Shown piece after piece: positions 52,506-62,249 of a stretch of DNA of 64,000 nt. Numbering within the stretch: position 1 is the first letter of the stretch; the number at the start of each line of letters is the position of its first letter. The DNA comes from Acidobacteriaceae bacterium KBS 89. GTDB taxonomy: Bacteria; Acidobacteriota; Terriglobia; Terriglobales; Acidobacteriaceae. The notes below the pieces were generated by a model, which did no database searches, was not told the DNA's origin, and saw only the letters and a program-made list of their open reading frames with translations. The position numbers were made by a program, and so were the translations under genes. The DNA lies in NCBI GenBank assembly GCA_000381605.1, contig KB906758.1:434001-498000 (forward strand), in the 5' to 3' direction.

Positions 52506-54731
52506 ATGAAACGCCTTTCCTTCACCATGTCCATCGTGTTTGGAGCAGGGTTTGTATACCTATGCCCGGCTCCGGCCGGCGCTCAGCTCCAGGTCATCGT
52601 CGCCCCAGGCACGGCGGGCGCTACCACGATTATGGATAACGGACCTGGTGATATGGACCCTGCTCCCAATGTGATTGATTTTGCGTTGGAGCCCGGCCTC
52701 GGGGGCGGGAACAAGGTTATTTTCAGCGGCCTCGCCAGGCAGACCATCACGGCGAAGGACATGAAGGTGGGATTCGACCGGCTTACGCTCTCCAACACGG
52801 GAGGGGCGCAGGTGAGCACCACGATCGAGGCGCGGAGCGGGGTGTTTGCGGCGATCGGGCCTCCGTTTGACGGAAGGGTCCACGTGGATGGGAAGTACTC
52901 GACCGATCCGAAGGGTGTGCAGATAGACAACTCCCAAATAACGGTGGAAGGCACTGTCTTCCTGCCCGCGACGGTGATCGGGACGATCGTTGTTCCCGCC
53001 GCAGTGGCCAAGCCGAGGCCGGTGCCGTTCAACCCGCCGGACCAGTCTTTGGTCGGGGGAATCGGCGTGACGCAGGGGCGTGTGCTGGTGACGTTCAGCA
53101 TAGCGCCGCATGACAGGATTGTGACGCCGGGCAGTATCTTCCTCGCCGGATATACCTATGACCGGGAGCTGACGGTGAACTCTACTGCCGATCTTGCGGA
53201 TGGCAGGCCGGGAGACGGCGTCTGTGATACGGGCAACGCCACTATCGGCTTTACTGAGATTTGCACGCTGCGCGCGGCCCTGACGGAGGCCGACCTGCTC
53301 GGCAGTCAATCTACCGTCTCCGCAATCCACTTCAAGATTCCGGGCTCGGGCATTCCAAGCATCAAGATGGACCCGAACACAACCTTCAATTTTGGCAGCA
53401 TGGGCGCGCTGCGCCCGGTGATCGTCGACGGCACGACGCAGGCTGCGGGCCAGGTGGATGTGGATGGGAGCGCGTCCTCGTCGCCGGACATCTCGGGAAA
53501 TCCGATCGTCGGGCTTGATTTTGTGGGCGAGAAAAGCAGCGTAATCGGGATGGTGATCCATAACTTCCCTTCGCATGGGATTGTGATTCGGCAGAGTGGA
53601 ACGCCATTCGGCGGGAGCAATGTCATCTCGGAGAATCTGATTGGAACCGATCCCACTGGAGCGTTAGCGGAGCCGAATGGGGGCGATGGCATCCACATCT
53701 TCTTTATGCCGGGGAACCTTATTCAGGACAATGTGATCGCGAACAACGCGGGCCAGGGTGTCGCGGTTGACGGCACAGCCGCGACGGGCAACCGCATTCA
53801 TGCCAACTCAATCGTTAACAACGGCGGATTGGGCATTGACCTGACGAATGGCGGCAATAATGTGCAGCCCTCTCCGGCGGTGTCTTCGGCGACGCTGAAC
53901 GTCACTTACCTGACGGTTGGTGGGTCAGTTCATGGCACCGTCAACACTGCGTTTACGCTCGACTTCTTCGCGAACCACCAATGCGATCCTTCAGGCTTCG
54001 GCGAGGGCGAGACGTATCTAGGCTCGACGGGAGCGACGACGGACGGCTCTGGCAATGCGACCTTCTCGGCGACGGTGCCGGCTGACGTCTCGACGGGGGA
54101 TGTCGTGACGGCGACGGCGACCAACTCGGGGGGCAACACCTCCGGGTTCTCGGCGTGCACCAACATCACGCAGGTGACGCCGCCGAATCTACCTCCGGTT
54201 GCAAACGCCGGCTCCAATCAGACGGCTACAGTGGGAACCCAAGTGACGCTGAATGGCACCGGGAGCTCCGACCCGGATAACGGTCCTTCTCCGCTCACGT
54301 TTTCGTGGACACAGACCAGCGGGCCTGCTGTGACCGTCACGGGTGCCAATACGGCGACGCCGAGCTACACGCCAACTGTGGCGGGAACGTATGTGTTCAG
54401 CCTGGTTGTGAACGACGGGGCAGCAAATAGCACTCCGGCGAGCGTGACGATCACGGTTGTCGCGGCGCCGCCGACTCCCGTGGCGCAACAGATCCAAAGC
54501 CTGATTGCGCAGGTCCAATCGCTGGGTTTGCAAAAGGGGACGGAGAACAGTCTGCTGGCCAAGCTCAATGCTGCGCTGGCCTCGGTGAATCGAGGGAATA
54601 CCGAGAGCGCAAGGGGACAACTGGGCGCCGTCATCAACGAGGTAAGCGCACAGAGCGGCAAGAAGATTCCGGCGCAGCAGGCTGCGGCGTTGACTGCCGC
54701 TGCTCAGCGGATCATAGGAGACCTAGCCTGA
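52506..54731 (+). CDS. Large exported protein: CSLREA-type, beta-helix, PKD and C-terminal helical (FIMAH-like) domain
   Basis: 741 residues; AGGAGG before the ATG. Signal peptide MKRLSFTMSIVFGAGFVYLC. About 20-215 is an unassigned beta domain (FALEPGLGGGNKVIFSGLAR). From about 220, LTVNSTADLADGRPGDGVCD and CTLRAALTEA form the CSLREA start of a right-handed beta-helix (SSVIGMVIHNFPSHGIVIRQ, ENLIGTDPTG, GNLIQDNVIANNAGQGVAVD). A PKD/REJ-like Ig module covers about 565-655 (PPVANAGSNQTATVGTQVTL). The last about 75 residues are helical (IQSLIAQVQSLGLQKGTENS), like FIMAH domains. Probably binds or cleaves polysaccharide outside; no catalytic residues can be fixed. Confidence 0.85.
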   Translation: MKRLSFTMSIVFGAGFVYLCPAPAGAQLQVIVAPGTAGATTIMDNGPGDMDPAPNVIDFALEPGLGGGNKVIFSGLARQTITAKDMKVGFDRLTLSNTGGAQVSTTIEARSGVFAAIGPPFDGRVHVDGKYSTDPKGVQIDNSQITVEGTVFLPATVIGTIVVPAAVAKPRPVPFNPPDQSLVGGIGVTQGRVLVTFSIAPHDRIVTPGSIFLAGYTYDRELTVNSTADLADGRPGDGVCDTGNATIGFTEICTLRAALTEADLLGSQSTVSAIHFKIPGSGIPSIKMDPNTTFNFGSMGALRPVIVDGTTQAAGQVDVDGSASSSPDISGNPIVGLDFVGEKSSVIGMVIHNFPSHGIVIRQSGTPFGGSNVISENLIGTDPTGALAEPNGGDGIHIFFMPGNLIQDNVIANNAGQGVAVDGTAATGNRIHANSIVNNGGLGIDLTNGGNNVQPSPAVSSATLNVTYLTVGGSVHGTVNTAFTLDFFANHQCDPSGFGEGETYLGSTGATTDGSGNATFSATVPADVSTGDVVTATATNSGGNTSGFSACTNITQVTPPNLPPVANAGSNQTATVGTQVTLNGTGSSDPDNGPSPLTFSWTQTSGPAVTVTGANTATPSYTPTVAGTYVFSLVVNDGAANSTPASVTITVVAAPPTPVAQQIQSLIAQVQSLGLQKGTENSLLAKLNAALASVNRGNTESARGQLGAVINEVSAQSGKKIPAQQAAALTAAAQRIIGDLA

Positions 54732-54793
54732 TCTAGCTCTATCAAGGGCCGGAAGGCTCTGCATATATTCACTGGAATCAGGTTGAATTAAAG

Positions 54794-56263
54794 CTATGGG
54801 TAAATGCGATTCAGGGTTCTGGCGAAGGGGATAGTTTCGCGGACGTGGTCGAGGCCGCAGATCCAGGCTACGACTCGCTCGATGCCCATGCCGAAGCCGG
54901 CGTGGGGGACGCTGCCGTATTTGCGGAGGTCGAGGTACCACTGGAAGGCGTCGAGAGGTAGACCGTGGGCTTCGATGCGGGACTTCAGGAGATCGTAGCT
55001 GTCGACTCGCTGCGAGCCGCCGATGATTTCGCCGTAGCCCTCGGGCGCTAGGACGTCGACGCATAGGGCCTTCGTGGGGTCGAGCGGGTCGGGCTGCATG
55101 TAGAAGGCCTTGATGGCGGCGGGGTAGCGGTGGATCATGACGGGCTTTGAGAATTGGCTGGAGATGTAGGTTTCGTCGGGGGAGCCGAAGTCGTCGCCGT
55201 ACTTGTGGGGGGCTTCGATTTTGCCTTCGGCGAAGGCTTTTTCGAGCATGGCGTGGGCTTCGTCGTAGGAGAGGCGGGGGAATTTGTTTACCGGCGCTGA
55301 GGTCTGTGGCGCTCCGGACGAAATGCGGGGGTCCCTCCACTCCGCCTTCGGCTCCGGTCGGGATGACGCATCTTTTTCAATTTCACTTTCTGATGTGGTC
55401 GCGGCCTCGGGGGCGATGACGGCTTCTAGTTTGGCGATGTCTTTGCCGATGACTTTGAGGTCGGCGCGGTGGTGGGCTAGGACCGTGGTGACAATGTGGG
55501 TGATGAAGGCTTCGGCGAGGTTGAGGAGGCCGTCGAGTTCGAGGAAGGCTACTTCGGGTTCGACCATCCAGAACTCGGTGAGGTGGCGACGGGTTTTGGA
55601 TTTTTCGGCGCGGAAGGTGGGGCCGAAGCTGTAGACCTTGCCGAGGGCGAGGGCGGTGGCTTCGATGTAGAGCTGGCCGGATTGGGTGAGGTAGGCCTTG
55701 TCGTCGTCGAAGTAGTCCATCTCGAAGAGCTCGGAGGTGCCTTCGCAAGCGTTGGGGGTGAGGATGGGTGGGTCGGTGCGGATGAAGCCGTTGGTGTCGA
55801 AGTACTCGGCTGCGGCGCGCATGATGGTGGCGCGGACGCGGAGGATGGCGGATTGGCGGGGGGTGCGGAGCCAGAGGTGGCGGTGCTCCATGAGGAAGTC
55901 GACGCCGTGCTCTTTGAGGGTGATGGGGAAAGGGGTGTCTTCGGGGACGCGTTGGAGGACTTCGATGTTTTCTACGTCGAGCTCGTAGCCGCTGGGGGCA
56001 CGGGAGTCGGCACGGACTTTGCCGGTGACGGTGAGGCTGGATTCGAGGGTGAGATTTTTGAGGGTCTCAAAGACCGCTTCGGTGACGGCGGCTTTGGGGA
56101 CGATGCCCTGGATGGTGCCGGTGCCGTCGCGGAAGATGGGGAAGAGAAGCTTGCCGGAAGCGCGGAGGTTGTAGAGCCAGCCGCGGAGGGTGATGGTCTG
56201 GCCTTCAAAGGAGGCGAGGGAGGCTATGGTGGCGATGGGTGGGGTGTTTGCTTCGTTCGACAT
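54794..56263 (-). CDS. asnS: Asparaginyl-tRNA synthetase
   Basis: Charges tRNA-Asn with asparagine. 489 residues, longer than the usual about 465. N-terminal OB-fold anticodon-binding domain ([20 protein letters not shown]), then the class II core: motif 2 [15 protein letters not shown], motif 3 [12 protein letters not shown]. Between about 287 and 325 an insert ([36 protein letters not shown]) stands where relatives have only a short loop before [13 protein letters not shown]. This insert is encoded by DNA resembling a dispersed repeat. Everything else is conserved, so the enzyme should be active. Confidence 0.96.
   Translation of the reverse strand: MSNEANTPPIATIASLASFEGQTITLRGWLYNLRASGKLLFPIFRDGTGTIQGIVPKAAVTEAVFETLKNLTLESSLTVTGKVRADSRAPSGYELDVENIEVLQRVPEDTPFPITLKEHGVDFLMEHRHLWLRTPRQSAILRVRATIMRAAAEYFDTNGFIRTDPPILTPNACEGTSELFEMDYFDDDKAYLTQSGQLYIEATALALGKVYSFGPTFRAEKSKTRRHLTEFWMVEPEVAFLELDGLLNLAEAFITHIVTTVLAHHRADLKVIGKDIAKLEAVIAPEAATTSESEIEKDASSRPEPKAEWRDPRISSGAPQTSAPVNKFPRLSYDEAHAMLEKAFAEGKIEAPHKYGDDFGSPDETYISSQFSKPVMIHRYPAAIKAFYMQPDPLDPTKALCVDVLAPEGYGEIIGGSQRVDSYDLLKSRIEAHGLPLDAFQWYLDLRKYGSVPHAGFGMGIERVVAWICGLDHVRETIPFARTLNRIYP
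55325..55378. repeat. Repeat-like insertion inside asnS
   Basis: GCGGGGGTCCCTCCACTCCG, then GCCTTCGGC and GGTCGGGATGACGCATC on the + strand. The pattern (A/G)(A/G)TCC-TC ... GGGATGAC also occurs in the non-coding hairpin at 56363-56389. It contributes the peptide around [17 protein letters not shown] to AsnRS without breaking the frame. Confidence 0.55.
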
Positions 56264-56362
56264 GTCACTAACAGTCTACTAGTGCGAGGTCTTCTCGAAG
56301 CGGCCCGCCTGGTATGGGCACCCAGCGTGAACAGACGTCGGCAAGTGCAGAGGCGTAAAGCA

Positions 56363-56389
56363 GATCCTCCGTCTGCGACGAAGGATGAC
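56363..56389. repeat. Intergenic hairpin related to the asnS insert
   Basis: ATCCTCCGTC-TGC-GACGAAGGAT (9 of 10 paired) followed by GAC, between asnS and the amine oxidase gene. The ends (ATCC ... GGATGAC) match the pattern of the asnS insertion. Confidence 0.45.
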
Positions 56390-56558
56390 AACTTTTGTTT
56401 TAGTGAAGAGCTTCTTTGCGAGACATTTCGGAGACAAATTGAATATGTATGGCAACAAATTTCAATACAAAACGGTGACACAACAAGGACAAAATCCTCT
56501 CCCCGTTATTCCACACTGAAATAGGCCCCCAAAATTTCAATTGCTAGGAGGACTCTGT

Positions 56559-58124
56559 ATGAGTTTCACTCGGCGCGCCTTTATTCAGCGCATGGCACAG
56601 ATCGGCGGGTACTCGGCTGCGTTTTCTACGATGCGGACTCTTGGGTTGATGGCCGCTCCCGGTATCTCTATGCTGCCACAGCTTACGGCTGATTTCGGCA
56701 AGGGAAAGAAGGTTGTCATTCTGGGTGCAGGGATCGCGGGCCTTGTGGCTGCTTATGAGCTCCGAAAAGCGGGCTTCGACTGCACAATACTCGAAGCTCG
56801 CAATCGCCCTGGCGGCCGTAACTGGACGGTTCGTGACGGCACCAAGGTTGAGTTTACCGATGGCACGGTGCAACACTGCGACTGGAATAACGGCGGCTAT
56901 TTCAACGCCGGGCCGGCGCGAATTCCATCGATCCATACTCATATGCTTGGGTATTGCCAGGAGCTGGGCGTTCCCCTCGAAGTCGAGGTCAACACGTCTC
57001 GCTCTGCTTTGATGCAGGCCGACGTTCTTAACGGAGGCAAGGCCGTTGAGCAGCGCCAGGTGGTCCATGACACACGAGGGTATCTTGCAGAACTGCTGAC
57101 CAAGGCGATCAACAAACACTTGCTTGACGAGGAGCTGTCGAAGGAGGACTGTGCTCGTCTTGCCGATTTCCTTCACGGCTTCGGGGACCTGAATGCGAGC
57201 GGCAACTACGCTGGCACGACGCGTGCGGGCTTCACTACGCAACGGGATGCTGGCCTTACCCAAGCGGTGCTGCATAAACCTCTTAAGCTGACTGAACTTC
57301 TGGCGGCTGACTTTTCGAAGGGAGAGTTTTACGAGGAACAGATTGACTGGCAGGCTACGATGTTTCAGTCGGTCGGCGGTATGGACCGCATTGCATTTGG
57401 CTTCGCCAAATCGCTCGGCGACGTCGTTCAGTACGATTGCGTGGTCAAGGAGATTGCGACGGGCGACAGCACTGTTACTGTTGCGTACTCGAAGTCCGGG
57501 ACACCCCAGATGCTCATCGCTGATTTCTGCATCTGCACCATGCCGATTGCTGTGCTCGCCCAGACGAAGAACAACTTCTCCGCAGAGACCCAGAAGGCAT
57601 TCACGGGCATGCCTATGACTGCGCAGTTCAAGATTGCGTGGGAGTCGCCTCGCTTCTGGGAGAAGGAGAAGAATATCTATGGTGGCATCTCGTTCCTCAA
57701 TGACACTGTTGATCTCGTCTGGTATCCCACGGATCGGATGTTTTCGCCTACCGGGGTTGTCATCGCGGGCTTTAATCTGGAGCGCGAAGATCTGACGGAC
57801 AAGCTGACGCCCTTCGGCGCGTTGCCATCAACGCAGGCAAAACTCGACGCCTCGCGCGCTGCCGTGGAGAAGCTGCATCCGGGTTGTTCGCATTTACTCA
57901 GCAAGCCTGTCTACGTCAGTTGGGCCAAGATTCCGTACTCGCTAGGGGCGTATGCGAACAACCGACATGTCGAGTGCGATGCCGCGTACGCGCAGCTCGA
58001 TAAGCCGCAGGGTCGCACTTACTTTGCTGGAGATTACCTGTCGCATCTTGTTGGGTGGCAGGAAGGCGCGGTGCTTTCTTCGCACCACGCAATCGAGCGT
58101 ATTGCCAAACAGATGCAGAGTTAG
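56559..58124 (+). CDS. Flavin-containing amine oxidase with Tat-type signal
   Basis: 521 residues from ATG 56559, which has AGGAGG seven bases upstream. The N-terminus MSFTRRAFIQRMAQIGG is a twin-arginine-type signal, so the folded protein is exported. FAD site VVILGAGIAGLVAAYELRKA, then ILEARNRPGGRNWTV; the C-terminal FAD segment is RTYFAGDYLSHLVGWQEGAV. Similar to monoamine/polyamine or L-amino-acid oxidases, releasing ammonia and H2O2; the substrate is open. It converges on the methyltransferase gene with 8 bases between. Confidence 0.92.
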   Translation: MSFTRRAFIQRMAQIGGYSAAFSTMRTLGLMAAPGISMLPQLTADFGKGKKVVILGAGIAGLVAAYELRKAGFDCTILEARNRPGGRNWTVRDGTKVEFTDGTVQHCDWNNGGYFNAGPARIPSIHTHMLGYCQELGVPLEVEVNTSRSALMQADVLNGGKAVEQRQVVHDTRGYLAELLTKAINKHLLDEELSKEDCARLADFLHGFGDLNASGNYAGTTRAGFTTQRDAGLTQAVLHKPLKLTELLAADFSKGEFYEEQIDWQATMFQSVGGMDRIAFGFAKSLGDVVQYDCVVKEIATGDSTVTVAYSKSGTPQMLIADFCICTMPIAVLAQTKNNFSAETQKAFTGMPMTAQFKIAWESPRFWEKEKNIYGGISFLNDTVDLVWYPTDRMFSPTGVVIAGFNLEREDLTDKLTPFGALPSTQAKLDASRAAVEKLHPGCSHLLSKPVYVSWAKIPYSLGAYANNRHVECDAAYAQLDKPQGRTYFAGDYLSHLVGWQEGAVLSSHHAIERIAKQMQS

Positions 58125-58132
58125 GTTGCGGA

Positions 58133-59143
58133 TTATTTGATGCCGATGACCATGGAGTCGGGGCCGACGAGATGTTCTACGCGTGTGGAGTGGAATCCTG
58201 CTTCTTTCATCCAGCCCACGCAGTCGGCGCCGGTGTAGTCGAAGCCGCCGGGGGTTTCGATGAGCATGTTGAGACTCATGAGGAGGCCAAAGGAGTTTTT
58301 GGAGCGATCGTCGTCGATGATGCCTTCGTAGACGATGAAGGCGCCTCCTGAGGGCAAGGCTTCGTAGGCTTTGCGGATGAGCATCTTCTTTTCTTCGAGG
58401 TTCCAGTCGTGGAGGATGTGGCCCATCATGATGACGTCGGCTTGAGAGATGGGTGAGTCGAAGAAGCTGCCCGGACGGAACTGGACACGACCGGAGAGAC
58501 CGTTCTCGGTGATGTAGTCCTCGAAGATGGGACCGACCTCGGGGAGGTCGAAGCCGATGCCGGCGATGTGCGGGTTGGCGAGAGCAACTTGGGTGATGAG
58601 ATCGCCTTGTGCGGTGCCGACGTCCACGGCCGATTTGTAGTCGGCCCAGGGGAATTTTCTGGCGATAGCCATGTTTGCACCGTGGCTGATGCCGGTCATG
58701 GCTTTGAGGAAACCGCGGAGCCTTTCGGGATCGGCGTAGAGGGCGTCGAAGAGGCCGACACCGCCCTGGCTGCCTTCGTTCTGCGGCTCACCGGTTCGGA
58801 GAGCTACGGTGAGGTTGCCCCAGAAGGGATAGAGGCGGTTGTTGGCCATCTCGAGCATGCCGCCGATGTAGGAGGGCTTGCGCTTGTCGAGGAAGAGATC
58901 GGTTGAGGGCGTGTTGTAGTAGGTGCCGTCGCGGCGCTCGAGGAAGTTGAGGGAGACGAGGGCATCGAGGAAGTCGTGCGCGGAGCGGGGGTGCAGGCGG
59001 AGGCGAGCGCTCAGTTCGGTCAAGGTTTCGGGGTGTTTTGCGAGCTCGGTGAAGAGCTCCATTTCGACTGCGCTTAGCAGGACTTTAGAGGACCAGAAGC
59101 CGAGTCCTACCTGCATTATGTGGTCCATCCGTGGTTCGCTCAT
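58133..59143 (-). CDS. SAM-dependent O-methyltransferase with dimerisation domain
   Basis: 336 residues. N-terminal winged-helix dimerisation domain ([40 protein letters not shown]), SAM motif [21 protein letters not shown], acidic loop [11 protein letters not shown] and the active-site segment [15 protein letters not shown] with [14 protein letters not shown]. This is the layout of methyltransferases acting on plant or polyketide phenols (acetylserotonin-OMT-like). AGGAGG lies upstream of the ATG. The substrate is unknown. Confidence 0.92.
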   Translation of the reverse strand: MSEPRMDHIMQVGLGFWSSKVLLSAVEMELFTELAKHPETLTELSARLRLHPRSAHDFLDALVSLNFLERRDGTYYNTPSTDLFLDKRKPSYIGGMLEMANNRLYPFWGNLTVALRTGEPQNEGSQGGVGLFDALYADPERLRGFLKAMTGISHGANMAIARKFPWADYKSAVDVGTAQGDLITQVALANPHIAGIGFDLPEVGPIFEDYITENGLSGRVQFRPGSFFDSPISQADVIMMGHILHDWNLEEKKMLIRKAYEALPSGGAFIVYEGIIDDDRSKNSFGLLMSLNMLIETPGGFDYTGADCVGWMKEAGFHSTRVEHLVGPDSMVIGIK

Positions 59144-59265
59144 TACCGTACTAACCTCCTGAAATTATTGAAGGCCCGGAGATTCAATTGTAGAAGGGGA
59201 GAGCTTTCCGATCATACGCGAGTCGACGGCTCATGCCGATCAACTCCTTCGACGATTCAGCTCTG

Positions 59266-60132
59266 TCACGCCAGTTGTTCGGTATTTCGCTTGAAGAAGT
59301 CGAAGGCCTGGGTGGTTTTCGTGGTGACGGACTCGGGAGTTTCTTCGAGGTCGTGGGCGATTTCGAGGAGGCCTGTGGTTTCCGCGGGAAGCGTGGAGGC
59401 TTGCCTGGCGATGTTGTTCCAGTCGATGGTGCCGCTGCCGGGCCAGAGGTGATTGTCGTGTTGACCGTGGTTGTCGTGGAGGTGGAGTTGCGCGATGCGA
59501 GGCCGGAGGAGTGCGATGGCTTCGTCGATGCCAAGGTTGTTTTCAGAATGCGAGAGGTGGGCGTGGCCTATGTCGAGGGCGACACCGACGCGGTCGAAGT
59601 GGCCGACGTTGAGGATTTCGAGGATGTGTTCGGGGGTGGTGATTTCGTTTTGCAGATTTTCGATGAGGATGCGGACGCCGAGGGGGTGGGCGAAGGCTTT
59701 AAGGTGTTCGATAGCGGTGAGGGAGTTCTCGAGGGCGCGGGTGTTCCAGGGGTCGTCTTTTTGGCCGAGGTGGAGGACGCAGGCTGTGAAGGGGACCTGC
59801 TCGGCTGCCTCGAGGGCGCGCTTGACCTCGTCCATTGCGGTGATGCGGTGGGATTTTTCGGGATCGATGAGATTGATGTTCGGGGCGACGTGGCGGGACC
59901 ATTGCCCGCTTCCCCGATCGCTGAAGTAGAGGGGCTGGTGGAGCGTGGCGGTGACGCCTGTGTTGCGGAACCATGTGGCGACGTCGCGGACGGCGGCGCG
60001 GTCGCTGTAGTCGAAGTGGTGGCGGGCGGCGACGACTTCGATGGTTTGGGCTCCACCCCTGTGCAGGGCGTCGAGCAGGCCGGGGTGGAGGCGCTGCTGG
60101 AGGAAGACGTGGGTGGACACGGCGGGCTGCAT
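59266..60132 (-). CDS. Sugar phosphate isomerase/epimerase-like TIM-barrel protein
   Basis: 288 residues of the xylose-isomerase-like (AP endonuclease 2) barrel family. Landmarks: IEVVAARHHFDYSDRAAVRD, TACVLHLGQKDDPWNTRALE, GVRILIENLQNEITTPEHIL, VGVALDIGHAHLSHSENNLG and IAQLHLHDNHGQHDNHLWPG. The His, Glu and Asp residues typical of the metal site are present. No signal peptide. Substrate unknown; probably a keto-sugar or inositol derivative. Confidence 0.88.
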   Translation of the reverse strand: MQPAVSTHVFLQQRLHPGLLDALHRGGAQTIEVVAARHHFDYSDRAAVRDVATWFRNTGVTATLHQPLYFSDRGSGQWSRHVAPNINLIDPEKSHRITAMDEVKRALEAAEQVPFTACVLHLGQKDDPWNTRALENSLTAIEHLKAFAHPLGVRILIENLQNEITTPEHILEILNVGHFDRVGVALDIGHAHLSHSENNLGIDEAIALLRPRIAQLHLHDNHGQHDNHLWPGSGTIDWNNIARQASTLPAETTGLLEIAHDLEETPESVTTKTTQAFDFFKRNTEQLA

Positions 60133-60209
60133 CAGTTCTTAAAGTACAGCAGCGGAGGGTCAAATGCGCGGTTCGGCTAGAATCGGAACGTTAAAGGAGA
60201 GAGTTAATC

Positions 60210-61007
60210 ATGAAGGATCTATTGATGGTGGGTCTGTTGGGTGGGGTCGCCTTGATGAGTGGGTTGGGGTATTCGCAGACGGCACCGGCTGCGAACACGC
60301 CTGGCAGTCCTGCAGCCGCAACTGTGCCTGCTGCGGCGGATACGGCGAAGCAGATTGCGACGATGGAGGCGAAGCTGGCGGACTGGCCGCAGCTGGGAAG
60401 GTACAAGGCCGCGAATTCAGAGCTGGGACCGGTGGGTCAGGGGGAACAAAGGGTGGTGTTTTATGGGGATTCGATTACGGACGGGTGGGGACGACGTCCG
60501 GATACGGGCGAGTTCTTTCCCGGGAAGACGTATGTGAATCGCGGGATCAGCGGACAGACGACGCCACAGATGGTGGTGCGGTTTCGGCAGGACGTGATCA
60601 ATCTGCATCCGGCTGCGGTAGTCATTCTGGCGGGTACGAATGACGTTGCAGGAAATACAGGGCCGATGACACCGGAGATGACGGAGGATAACTTTCGGTC
60701 GATGATCGATCTGGCGAAGGCGAATCAGATCAAGGTGATCATCGCGTCGATTACTCCGGCGGCAGACTATCCGTGGAAGAAAGGGCTGGCGCCGGCGGCA
60801 AAGATCAGGACGCTGAATAATTGGCTTCAGGGATATTGTGTAACTCGTTCGGTGACGTTTCTTGATTACTACTCTGCGATGGCGGGGGAGGACGGTGGGA
60901 TGAAGGAAGGCCTCAGTTTCGACGGGGTGCATCCGAATGCGAAGGGGTATGCGATTATGCGGCCGCTGGCGCAGGCGGCGATCGATAAGACACTGGGTGG
61001 GAAGTAG
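60210..61007 (+). CDS. Exported SGNH/GDSL-type lipase or esterase
   Basis: 265 residues; AAAGGAGAG before the ATG. Signal peptide MKDLLMVGLLGGVALMSGLG, Ala/Pro-rich linker, then SGNH blocks: VVFYGDSITDGWG (Ser), NRGISGQTTPQMVVRF (Gly), VVILAGTNDVAGNTG (Asn), and FDGVHPNAKGYAIM with the Asp/His pair. Likely removes acyl or acetyl groups from carbohydrates outside the cytoplasm. Monocistronic. Confidence 0.93.
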   Translation: MKDLLMVGLLGGVALMSGLGYSQTAPAANTPGSPAAATVPAAADTAKQIATMEAKLADWPQLGRYKAANSELGPVGQGEQRVVFYGDSITDGWGRRPDTGEFFPGKTYVNRGISGQTTPQMVVRFRQDVINLHPAAVVILAGTNDVAGNTGPMTPEMTEDNFRSMIDLAKANQIKVIIASITPAADYPWKKGLAPAAKIRTLNNWLQGYCVTRSVTFLDYYSAMAGEDGGMKEGLSFDGVHPNAKGYAIMRPLAQAAIDKTLGGK

Positions 61008-61026
61008 GTCTTTCTGGATTGCTAGA

Positions 61027-61755
61027 TTAAGCCAGTGCGAGGAGATGTTTGAGGGTTCGGGAATCTCCAAGTGCAGCGCCGGAGGCGGTGTTGTCGAAGA
61101 TGCACCACACCTCGGCGACCTGACGCTGGTGTGCAATTGTAGTGGCGAGTGATTGCAGGAATGGTCTTGTGTACCCGGAGTAATACATGCGCGGAGAACC
61201 GTGTAGGCGGTAGTAGATGAGTTTGTCCCAACCACCAAAGGCGGCGGCTTCCGGGACTGGCGCAGGGTCGGCTGCGACTCTGGCGATTTGGAATTGCTGC
61301 AGAAGCTGGTCTGTTTCGGGAGTGAACCAAGTGGGATGGCGGGGTTCGAAGGCGATGGGGCCTGAGTACTGGTTGCGAAGAAGGGTGAAAAAAACTTCGG
61401 CGATCTTGCGGTTGAAAGCAGATTTTGGCGGGAGCTGGAAGAGAGTGGGGCCGAGTTTGTCAGCCAGGGTCATCGCTTCTGTGAAGAAGTTCTTCAACTG
61501 GTTGGAGGAGCATGCGAGGGTGGCTTCGTGGGTAATGGTCTTTGGTGCTTTGACGGAGAAACGGAAGTTGCCGGGGACTGACTCCGCCCATTTCGCCCAG
61601 GTTGCAATGCGGTGTGAGCGATAGAAGGAGGAGTTGATCTCGACACAGGAGAGGACCTGAGCGTAGCGTTCGAGGTGAGTTCCGATTTGGGGGAATTCGT
61701 CGAGGTACTGCCTGGGTATGCTCCAGCCGGCGGTACCGATGTGGGTGGGGAACAT
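61027..61755 (-). CDS. DUF72-family protein
   Basis: 242 residues, TIM-barrel-like. HIGTAGWSIPRQYLDEFPQI, EINSSFYRSHRIATWAKWAE, FRFSVKAPKTITHE, IAFEPRHPTWFTPETDQLLQ and IYYRLHGSPRMYYSGYTRPF are all typical. Widely conserved; role unknown, perhaps in nucleic-acid metabolism. Cytosolic. It precedes a small membrane-protein gene on the same strand. Confidence 0.94.
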   Translation of the reverse strand: MFPTHIGTAGWSIPRQYLDEFPQIGTHLERYAQVLSCVEINSSFYRSHRIATWAKWAESVPGNFRFSVKAPKTITHEATLACSSNQLKNFFTEAMTLADKLGPTLFQLPPKSAFNRKIAEVFFTLLRNQYSGPIAFEPRHPTWFTPETDQLLQQFQIARVAADPAPVPEAAAFGGWDKLIYYRLHGSPRMYYSGYTRPFLQSLATTIAHQRQVAEVWCIFDNTASGAALGDSRTLKHLLALA

Positions 61756-61800
61756 GCTGATTCGATGCAGACGCAGCTTGCGGCGTGCGTCTGAGGCCTT

Positions 61801-62151
61801 CTACCAGTGAACGGATGGAGTGAAGATGTAGTGGGCTTGCAGGAACCGAGCGAGGAAGAACATGACGACCATCGTGCCGGTTGTCCAGTAGAAGAGTTGC
61901 AACGGAAGGGTGGCGGAGAGGGATGGGTGTGGCGGCGGCTCGGCTTCGCGAAAGATGAAGCCGCCGATGAGACAGATTCCTGCCGAGAGCGCGAAGAGCA
62001 GGAGTGAGTCTATGATTTTGTCGCGGAAGGCCTGGTGGGGCTGGAGGAAGAGATGCGGGTCTTCGATTGTGAAGAAAAGGGCGTGGAAGACGGCGTAGAG
62101 GGAGAGCAGGCAGAGGAGTAAGGCGACGAGTTTGGCGAGTTCGAGCAGCAT
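61801..62151 (-). CDS. Small three-helix membrane protein of unknown function
   Basis: 116 residues with three membrane segments: LAKLVALLLCLLSLYAVFHA, IIDSLLLFALSAGICLIGGF, FYWTTGTMVVMFFLARFLQ. The first loop (TIEDPHLFLQPHQAFRDKI) is polar. No family recognised. Codon use and ribosome-site context are unremarkable. Confidence 0.7.
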   Translation of the reverse strand: MLLELAKLVALLLCLLSLYAVFHALFFTIEDPHLFLQPHQAFRDKIIDSLLLFALSAGICLIGGFIFREAEPPPHPSLSATLPLQLFYWTTGTMVVMFFLARFLQAHYIFTPSVHW

Positions 62152-62249
62152 GCTCCGGCCTCGGGGCTATGGCGGTAGTTTACCGCGTTTCGCCAGTGAG
62201 GGGGCACCGAGGCGCTGTTCGCAATTTCGGAGTTCCTGACAGGCCCTGA

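Noticed and set aside
55496-56524. Long + strand frame opposite asnS (342 codons)
   Set aside because: Gly/Glu/Val/Asp-rich mirror of AsnRS codons without ribosome site or family match.
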